DNA of 9,520 nt from Holosporales bacterium (GTDB lineage: Bacteria > Pseudomonadota > Alphaproteobacteria > RUG11792), in NCBI GenBank assembly GCA_031275915.1, contig JAISOC010000050.1, forward strand, positions 1 to 9,520, read 5' to 3'. Positions within the stretch are counted from its first letter, which is position 1. Each line of letters begins with the position of its first letter. Of the stretch, positions 5,671-9,520 are shown one piece after another. Below the pieces are notes generated by a model. That model saw only the letters and a list, made by a program, of their open reading frames with translations. It was not told the origin of the DNA and did no database searches. Position numbers and translations under genes: made by a program.

Positions 5671-7106
5671 TTTGTTAACTCTTTTACCCTATCTTCAAAA
5701 ATTTTTACAAAAGCGACATTTTGGGTCTGCTTAAAACTCCTTTGAAAATTTTTCATAACAAATTTAAACATCAGATCGTGTTCAACTTCTTCAGTTGAAG
5801 CTTCTTCAGAATCCGGTATTTTCTTACTTATGGTATAAAACACATCAACAAAGTCACCTCCTTCCATGGATTCAGCAGTATTAGCTCCTTTCATAGATGA
5901 ATCGAGTACCATTATCAATAGCGGGTTATCGACACTCTCTTCCTTTTCTTCGAACTCTAATTTATATTTTTTGCACACCTCCTTAAACGCATCAGGAGTC
6001 TTTGCGGCTTTCAATTCTTCAACAGCGTGAACTACCTTCTCAGAATCTTTGGATGTCATAATACCGCCTTGATGCCGGGCAGTGACTTTAATGTATTTAT
6101 ACACAGCCTCCTTACTTCCCTTTTTGTTTGGAGTTGCCCTATCTTCAAGATATACAATTTTAATTCCAGAATTAGACTCTATGATACCGCTGAATTCTCC
6201 AGGTCTTAATTTTTGGACGGCTTGTAGAACAGATTTTTCCATATCTTTTTCTGAGACCCATCCTAAATCTCCGATTTGCAAAGGATAACGCCCCTGAGAT
6301 ATACTTTCCGCTAAAACCTGAAAATTAAAGCCATCATTCAAAAGTTTTAATAAAATCTCAGCATTTTTAAGAGCTGTATCTTTAGATTTTTGATCAGTTA
6401 CTCTCAAATGTATTTCATATAGGTGATACCTGGTGCTTTTGTTTTTTTCTAACGATTTCTTTTTTTCTTTTAAAATTTCATCGGGAGATATATGCACATC
6501 GTTTTTCATGGCCTTGATAATGAATGAAAAAAGCATCTTGGATGCAATGTTTTTTCTAAATACTTGCATGTTAATCCCAAGATCCTTGAATCTCTTCTCC
6601 AACTCTTCTTCAGTCAAATTATTTCTACTTGCTATCCCTTTTATTTGTTCGTCAATATCCTTCTCTGATATTTTCATCTTATTCCTGGCAGCCACTTGCT
6701 CTTGAAGTTTCCCATCTATTTCTTTGGCTAAAACACTCTGCACCATAAGTTTTGCTTCTTTATTGCTAAAACTTTTTCCAGATGAGAAAAATATGAAACA
6801 TATTGTGTTCATTATATCTTTGCTGGTTATGACATCTTTGTTGACTTTTGCCACTATGAAAATTCGCATATTTGATTGATGAGTATTTCCCGTATATACA
6901 CTACGTACCTTAAGTTTGTGGTCCGTTTTAGTTGAAAAAATCTTTAGCTTCCTATCATCATTTTCATCATCTTTTTCAGAATAGAACTTGTATTCATCAA
7001 CAGTTTTCCCAACCTTTGATATATCTATATCTGTAGTTCCACACAAAACACCAGGACAACACGCAACAAAGAACAGAGAAGCAGACAGGACCTTAACAAA
7101 ATTCAT
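5667..7106 (-). CDS. SurA-like periplasmic peptidyl-prolyl cis-trans isomerase/chaperone
   Basis: With the ATG at 7106 the product is 479 residues. The frame remains open up to a TTG at 7181, but only the internal ATG puts a signal peptide at the N-terminus (MNFVKVLSASLFFVACCPGV, then LCG), so it is preferred. After a charged linker of about 60 residues comes a SurA_N-like chaperone region (about 83-205). A parvulin-type PpiC/rotamase domain (about 227-322) follows, with the diagnostic GDLGWVSEKDM (279-289), L-R-P-G-E-F and SGIKIVYLED. The remaining 150 residues are not clearly assignable and may be a degenerate second parvulin domain. SurA-type proteins escort unfolded outer-membrane proteins through the periplasm. 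The long charged insert after the signal peptide is unlike classic SurA. It lies downstream of the Lrp-type gene (96-bp gap) and is coupled to the metallophosphoesterase gene by a 4-bp overlap. There is no clear Shine-Dalgarno. Confidence 0.88.
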   Translation of the reverse strand: MNFVKVLSASLFFVACCPGVLCGTTDIDISKVGKTVDEYKFYSEKDDENDDRKLKIFSTKTDHKLKVRSVYTGNTHQSNMRIFIVAKVNKDVITSKDIMNTICFIFFSSGKSFSNKEAKLMVQSVLAKEIDGKLQEQVAARNKMKISEKDIDEQIKGIASRNNLTEEELEKRFKDLGINMQVFRKNIASKMLFSFIIKAMKNDVHISPDEILKEKKKSLEKNKSTRYHLYEIHLRVTDQKSKDTALKNAEILLKLLNDGFNFQVLAESISQGRYPLQIGDLGWVSEKDMEKSVLQAVQKLRPGEFSGIIESNSGIKIVYLEDRATPNKKGSKEAVYKYIKVTARHQGGIMTSKDSEKVVHAVEELKAAKTPDAFKEVCKKYKLEFEEKEESVDNPLLIMVLDSSMKGANTAESMEGGDFVDVFYTISKKIPDSEEASTEEVEHDLMFKFVMKNFQRSFKQTQNVAFVKIFEDRVKELTK

Positions 7107-7138
7107 CAATTTACGGAAAACAGCCAACAAACCATAGG

Positions 7139-7167
7139 ATGATACGACACCGAGGAGAATATTACAA
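7139..7167 (-). promoter_or_regulatory. Candidate promoter for the SurA-like/metallophosphoesterase pair
   Basis: On the minus strand TTGTAA (7167-7162) and TATCAT (7144-7139) are separated by exactly 17 bp, with four and five of six matches to the sigma-70 consensus. A start near 7132 would leave a leader of about 26 nt before the ATG at 7106, which also supports that start over the TTG at 7181. Not proven; read-through from the Lrp-type gene is also possible. Confidence 0.35.
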
Positions 7168-7202
7168 TTAGATTTGTGCAATCCATTTTAAAGTAACAAT
7201 AA

Positions 7203-7697
7203 TTACAGCAGCGGTATGCCATTCTCTAGTTTATTGTATTGCATTATCACATACGTCTTTATTTGATGTATGTTTTCAAAATTCTTAAGCTTGCTGTCTA
7301 TGAAGTCCTCATAATCTGTAAGATCTCTAACAATTATTTTTAGAACGTAGTCAAAATTACCTGTTGTTGAGGCACATTCTCTGATATTTGACAGCGATCT
7401 GACGTGACTTAAAAATTGTTCAACACACTTCGTACTGTGATTCTCCAGCGCCACAAAGCATAGAGCCACAAAATTGTATCCCATAGCAGAACCATCTAAA
7501 TCAGCATGATATCCACGTATTACTCCCCTGTTTTCCAAATTTTTCAATCTTCTCAAGCATGGAGGAGCAGATATACCAGCCCTATGGGCCAACTCAATAT
7601 TAGTCATTCTTCCATTTTGCTGAAGATTATCTAAAATCGAAATATCAACCTCATCAAGTCTTCTAAACACTGTTTTCACCACATAATTCAACGTCAT
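7203..7697 (-). CDS. Lrp/AsnC family transcriptional regulator
   Basis: The 164-residue protein has the standard two-domain layout. The N-terminal winged helix-turn-helix begins LDEVDISILDNLQQNGRMTN (14-33), with the recognition region ELAHRAGISAPPCLRRLKNLE (about 35-55) and the wing GVIRGYHADLD. The C-terminal RAM/effector domain (about 75-155) includes GYNFVALCFVAL and ECASTTGNFDYVLKIIVRDL, the turn that binds amino acids and forms the octamer interface. Such proteins sense amino acids and often repress their own gene. The ATG at 7697 adds about 13 residues ahead of the conserved LDE start; GTG codons at residues 6, 7 and 10 are alternatives, and none has a Shine-Dalgarno. It is the first gene of the minus-strand cluster and is divergent from the helix-turn-helix gene. 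An AT-rich perfect dyad 53 bp upstream is a candidate autoregulatory site. Confidence 0.95.
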   Translation of the reverse strand: MTLNYVVKTVFRRLDEVDISILDNLQQNGRMTNIELAHRAGISAPPCLRRLKNLENRGVIRGYHADLDGSAMGYNFVALCFVALENHSTKCVEQFLSHVRSLSNIRECASTTGNFDYVLKIIVRDLTDYEDFIDSKLKNFENIHQIKTYVIMQYNKLENGIPLL

Positions 7698-7749
7698 AGT
7701 AACAGATAGTATAGGGACAAGTATGTATTAAGGAAGGAGAAAACTTAAA

Positions 7750-7776
7750 AATTTTTCAATAGTTAATTGAAAAATT
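7750..7776. promoter_or_regulatory. Perfect 11-bp AT-rich dyad, candidate Lrp-type operator
   Basis: AATTTTTCAAT (7750-7760) and ATTGAAAAATT (7766-7776) are perfect inverted repeats around AGTTA. The site lies in the 209-bp divergent spacer, 53 bp upstream of the Lrp-type ATG and about 130-160 bp upstream of the plus-strand helix-turn-helix gene. Lrp-family proteins bind AT-rich palindromes of about 15 bp near their own promoters, so autoregulation is a reasonable inference. The spacer is very AT-rich, and weaker dyads such as TAAAATTATTTTA (7827-7839) also occur, so some of this could be compositional. Confidence 0.4.
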
Positions 7777-7863
7777 AAGATAAAAGGAATAGATAATATA
7801 AGACAACGTAAAAGCTAAAATTTTCATAAAATTATTTTAAAATTGTTTGGGCATATTTTTATT

Positions 7864-7901
7864 TTGATAGTTCAAAGTAAGACTGTAAGAATAAATATTA
7901 T
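7864..7901 (+). promoter_or_regulatory. Candidate promoter region for the helix-turn-helix gene
   Basis: TTGATA (7864-7869) matches five of six -35 positions, with AAGAAT (7887-7892, four of six) at 17-bp spacing. A separate TATTAT (7896-7901) is the better -10 but has only weak -35 partners. Either would start transcription upstream of the ribosome-binding site at 7918. Very AT-rich context lowers specificity. Confidence 0.3.
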
Positions 7902-7917
7902 AAAGTATGCGTTTTTT

Positions 7918-7922
7918 AGGAG
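7918..7922 (+). promoter_or_regulatory. Shine-Dalgarno AGGAG deciding the start at 7934
   Basis: AGGAG is the only clear ribosome-binding site in the window. It lies 11 nt before the ATG at 7934 and inside the frame that would be translated from 7907, so it argues for the downstream start. Confidence 0.5.
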
Positions 7923-7933
7923 CCTCCCCTCTT

Positions 7934-8392
7934 ATGAAAAACTATTGGACAAAAGAAGAAATAGCAATATTAAAGGAAAAATATTCTTCTGGACAAAGAA
8001 TTAAAGCCATAGCGAAAGAATTGGGCAGAACTCCGTCTGCAATCAATAAGACAATAAGTCGTCTTGGGATAGCAAGAAGAATTGTCAGAATTGATGTCAA
8101 AAGAAATATAACTCTGCAATGCAAAGTAAAGTATGCTGTCCATGATGATCCTGATGTGTATCTACAAAAATCAGTTTCATTTGCAACAATTGAAAAGTAC
8201 CTTAAAGAAAAAGGATTTCGCATATCAAGATTTCGTGATTCTATTTACCAAACTTGTCATAATAACGAAAAGGAAATGTTTAAAGTTGGTAATATTCCAA
8301 TGACCAAAATGAAAGTTCTTCTTTTTGCAAATAGAATAAGAATTGAAGAAAAAAAGCCGGTTTTTTCGTCAAAAGACATCACTTGGTATTAG
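7934..8392 (+). CDS. Myb/SANT- or GcrA-like helix-turn-helix protein with unrecognised C-terminal half
   Basis: I place the start at the ATG at 7934 (152 residues, MKNYWTKEEI) rather than the ATG at 7907. An AGGAG at 7918-7922 precedes it, though at a rather long 11 nt, and the conserved domain begins there. Residues 4-45 form a homeodomain-like unit: W-T-x-E-E, then a basic helix, IKAIAKELGRTPSAINKTISRLGI and RR. This is the pattern of the GcrA N-terminus and of Myb/SANT-like DNA-binding domains (W-T-x-E ... IA-x-x-L-G-R-T-x-x-A-I-x-x-x-x-x-x-L-G). The rest (about 50-152) is basic, has no GcrA-type cysteine motif, and I do not recognise it. A likely role is sequence-specific transcription regulation, but full GcrA function (cell-cycle sigma-factor partner) is not supported. 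It is divergent from the Lrp-type gene and upstream of murB by 113 bp. Confidence 0.75.
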   Translation: MKNYWTKEEIAILKEKYSSGQRIKAIAKELGRTPSAINKTISRLGIARRIVRIDVKRNITLQCKVKYAVHDDPDVYLQKSVSFATIEKYLKEKGFRISRFRDSIYQTCHNNEKEMFKVGNIPMTKMKVLLFANRIRIEEKKPVFSSKDITWY

Positions 8393-8432
8393 GAAATTAA
8401 AGTTTTTTGTAAAATCATCAACAAATACCAGG

Positions 8433-8463
8433 GTGTCTTTCCTTTTTGGAGAAACTCCATTAT
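8433..8463 (+). repeat. 31-nt dispersed repeat, copy 2
   Basis: GTGTCTTTCCTTTTTGGAG followed by AAACTCCATTAT matches the minus strand of 2395-2365 at 29 of 31 positions. It lies between the helix-turn-helix gene and murB without the rest of the 134-nt palindrome, so it looks like a solo end or eroded remnant. It contains a small hairpin, TGGAG-AAA-CTCCA (8447-8459), followed by TTATTTT, which might act as a weak terminator for the upstream gene. Confidence 0.75.
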
Positions 8464-8505
8464 TTTAGATACACTTAGTGAGATTTTATCAGATTGCATC
8501 AACAG

Positions 8506-9390
8506 ATGAACAACTCTTCAAAAGGTGATATTTTTCAAAATTTTGCACTGAAAGATCTGAGTTCATTCAAAATTGGAGGCAGATGCAAACTCTTCTTTTC
8601 TCCGTATAATCCCGATGATCTTCGCGATTTTTTAAAAAATCAGTCAGGAAATATACCAACAATATGTCTTGGACATATGTCGAATGTACTAATAAGCGAT
8701 GAAGATATAGAGGCAAACATCATATGCACTAGAGATACCTTTCAAGATATTCGATTTTTTGAGAACAACAATGTAAAGGTCGAATCTGGAGTACCTCTCA
8801 ACAAATTTGTCCATGTGTGTTCATTGCAAGGGATATCTTGTTTGGAACAGATGTATTGTATTCCAGGTACCATAGGAGGAGCCCTCTTTATGAATGCCGG
8901 TACTCCCATCTTTGAAATATTTGATGTTGTTGTGAGTATTGAATGTGTTGATATGCGTGGGAACATAATTTCAATAAATAGAGATGAACTTAAACCTGCG
9001 TATAGAAGTGGAAATATTCCAAAAGACTTGATTATAACTTCTTGTATTCTTCGAACTTCCGAGTCTTCTGTTGCAACAGTGCAAAAAACGATGGATGAAA
9101 TAGGGAGGAAAAGACTTTCAACTCAACCTATTAGTATGGCCACCTGTGGTAGCACCTTTAAAAATCCAGATGGATATAAAGCTTGGCAGCTCATAGATTC
9201 TGCAGGATGCAGGGGTATGTCTGTTGGAGAAGCATACGTTTCAGATTTGCACTGTAATTTCATAATCAACAATGGAAATGCGACATTTCAAGATGTAAAA
9301 ACTCTTATGAGATTAATTAAGGAGAAAGTTCTGGAGAAACACGGTATTATGCTCAAGGAAGAAATACAAATAATAGAATTTGGTGATTAA
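8506..9390 (+). CDS. murB: UDP-N-acetylenolpyruvoylglucosamine reductase
   Basis: MurB is the cytoplasmic FAD enzyme that uses NADPH to reduce UDP-GlcNAc-enolpyruvate to UDP-MurNAc, the second committed step of peptidoglycan synthesis. From the ATG at 8506 (294 residues) the motifs run in order: LSSFKIGG (18-25), the FAD loop LGHMSNVLISD (55-65), IPGTIGGALFMNAG (119-132), AYRSG with Arg167 (165-169), CGSTFKNP with the proton-donor Ser216 (214-221), RGMSVGEAYVSDLHCNFIIN (236-255), and a C-terminal LKEEIQII with the catalytic Glu. The FAD loop is normally L-G-x-G-S-N; here Met58 replaces the second Gly. The frame extends to a TTG at 8494, but the ATG four codons later is a better start. No Shine-Dalgarno is visible. 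The gene is not beside murC or ddl as in a typical division/cell-wall cluster, and it overlaps the following aminotransferase gene by 8 bp. Confidence 0.95.
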   Translation: MNNSSKGDIFQNFALKDLSSFKIGGRCKLFFSPYNPDDLRDFLKNQSGNIPTICLGHMSNVLISDEDIEANIICTRDTFQDIRFFENNNVKVESGVPLNKFVHVCSLQGISCLEQMYCIPGTIGGALFMNAGTPIFEIFDVVVSIECVDMRGNIISINRDELKPAYRSGNIPKDLIITSCILRTSESSVATVQKTMDEIGRKRLSTQPISMATCGSTFKNPDGYKAWQLIDSAGCRGMSVGEAYVSDLHCNFIINNGNATFQDVKTLMRLIKEKVLEKHGIMLKEEIQIIEFGD

Positions 9391-9520
9391 ATTATCTAGC
9401 CCGTCATTGGGAAATTTGGAAAAAGAAGCAGTTTGCAGAGTTTTGGACTCTCATGCTATTAACATGGGCAGAGAAACAAGAGAATTTGAGAGAGAGCTCA
9501 AGGAGTTCTTCGGAATACAG
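9383..9520 (+). CDS. DegT/DnrJ/EryC1/StrS-family aminotransferase, N-terminal part (runs off the window)
   Basis: A GTG at 9383 (or a TTG at 9380) opens a frame that continues to the window edge, giving 46 residues: VIKLSSPSLGNLEKEA, then VCRVLDSHAINMGRETREFE and RELKEFFGIQ. The pattern of small polar start, E-x-x-A-V-x-x-V-L, G-x-x-x-x-x-F-E-x-x-x-x-x-F-x-G is the conserved N-terminus of the PLP-dependent sugar aminotransferase family, which makes aminosugars for lipopolysaccharide, capsule or glycosylation. The PLP lysine and other catalytic residues lie beyond the window. The start overlaps the murB stop by 8 bp in another frame, implying co-transcription and possibly translational coupling, which fits a shared role in envelope precursor synthesis. 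Confidence 0.82.
   Translation, partial: MIKLSSPSLGNLEKEAVCRVLDSHAINMGRETREFERELKEFFGIQ

Noticed and set aside
6027..6705. Plus-strand frames within the SurA-like gene
   Set aside because: They are hydrophobic or Phe/Ser-rich shadows of a Lys/Glu-rich coding strand, the usual antisense artefact.
7698..7906. Origin, CRISPR or small RNA in the AT-rich divergent spacer
   Set aside because: No direct repeats, DnaA-box clusters or structured GC-rich hairpins are visible; only AT-rich dyads compatible with promoter and operator use.
8742..8966. Minus-strand 74-codon frame within murB
   Set aside because: It is antisense to the most conserved part of murB and has no independent support.

Overview
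This is an AT-rich stretch of bacterial chromosome. The gene set includes a lone GspF/PilC-type protein, a SurA-like periplasmic chaperone, an Lrp/AsnC regulator, a GcrA-like helix-turn-helix protein and MurB. Together with IS and leucine-rich-repeat (BspA-like) debris, this suggests a Gram-negative bacterium, most plausibly a host-associated alphaproteobacterium of the Holosporales/Rickettsiales kind. That placement is inference from gene content and base composition; no rRNA or tRNA is visible. The standard stop code appears to be in use: the surA-like and metallophosphoesterase genes overlap by ATGA, and tryptophans in all intact genes are TGG. Clear Shine-Dalgarno sequences are rare; only the helix-turn-helix gene has an obvious one.

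Layout. Positions 1-458 are decayed accessory DNA: the C-terminal end of an IS5-family transposase interrupted by a TGA, followed directly by the C-terminal end of a BspA-like leucine-rich-repeat surface protein. A good intrinsic terminator (482-528), a second hairpin and a doubtful 46-residue membrane ORF on the minus strand follow. A plus-strand pair comes next: a free-standing BPL_N/glutamine-amidotransferase-like protein (686-1474) and a phospholipase/carboxylesterase of the alpha/beta-hydrolase fold (1499-2137). Between this pair and the convergent gspF-like gene lies a 134-nt imperfect palindrome (2261-2394). One 31-nt end of it recurs at 8433-8463, so it looks like a dispersed repeat or MITE-like element.

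The gspF-like gene (minus, 2426-3613) diverges from cca, the tRNA nucleotidyltransferase gene (plus, 3667-4800). A minus-strand cluster follows, read in the order lrp/asnC-like (7697-7203), SurA-like PPIase (7106-5667) and YmdB-type metallophosphoesterase (5670-4846). The last two are translationally coupled. A 209-bp very AT-rich divergent spacer holds a perfect 11-bp dyad that may be an operator. On its far side a Myb/SANT or GcrA-like helix-turn-helix gene (7934-8392), murB (8506-9390) and the 5' end of a DegT/DnrJ/EryC1/StrS aminotransferase gene (from 9383) run on the plus strand. The murB stop overlaps the aminotransferase start.

Most genes are housekeeping: tRNA maturation, peptidoglycan precursor synthesis, outer-membrane protein folding and RNA/nucleotide phosphodiester turnover. 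The more unusual material is the palindromic repeat and its satellite copy, the IS/LRR junction, the BPL_N-esterase pair, and the helix-turn-helix protein with an unrecognised C-terminal half. I see no convincing new defence, CRISPR or retron-like system here.
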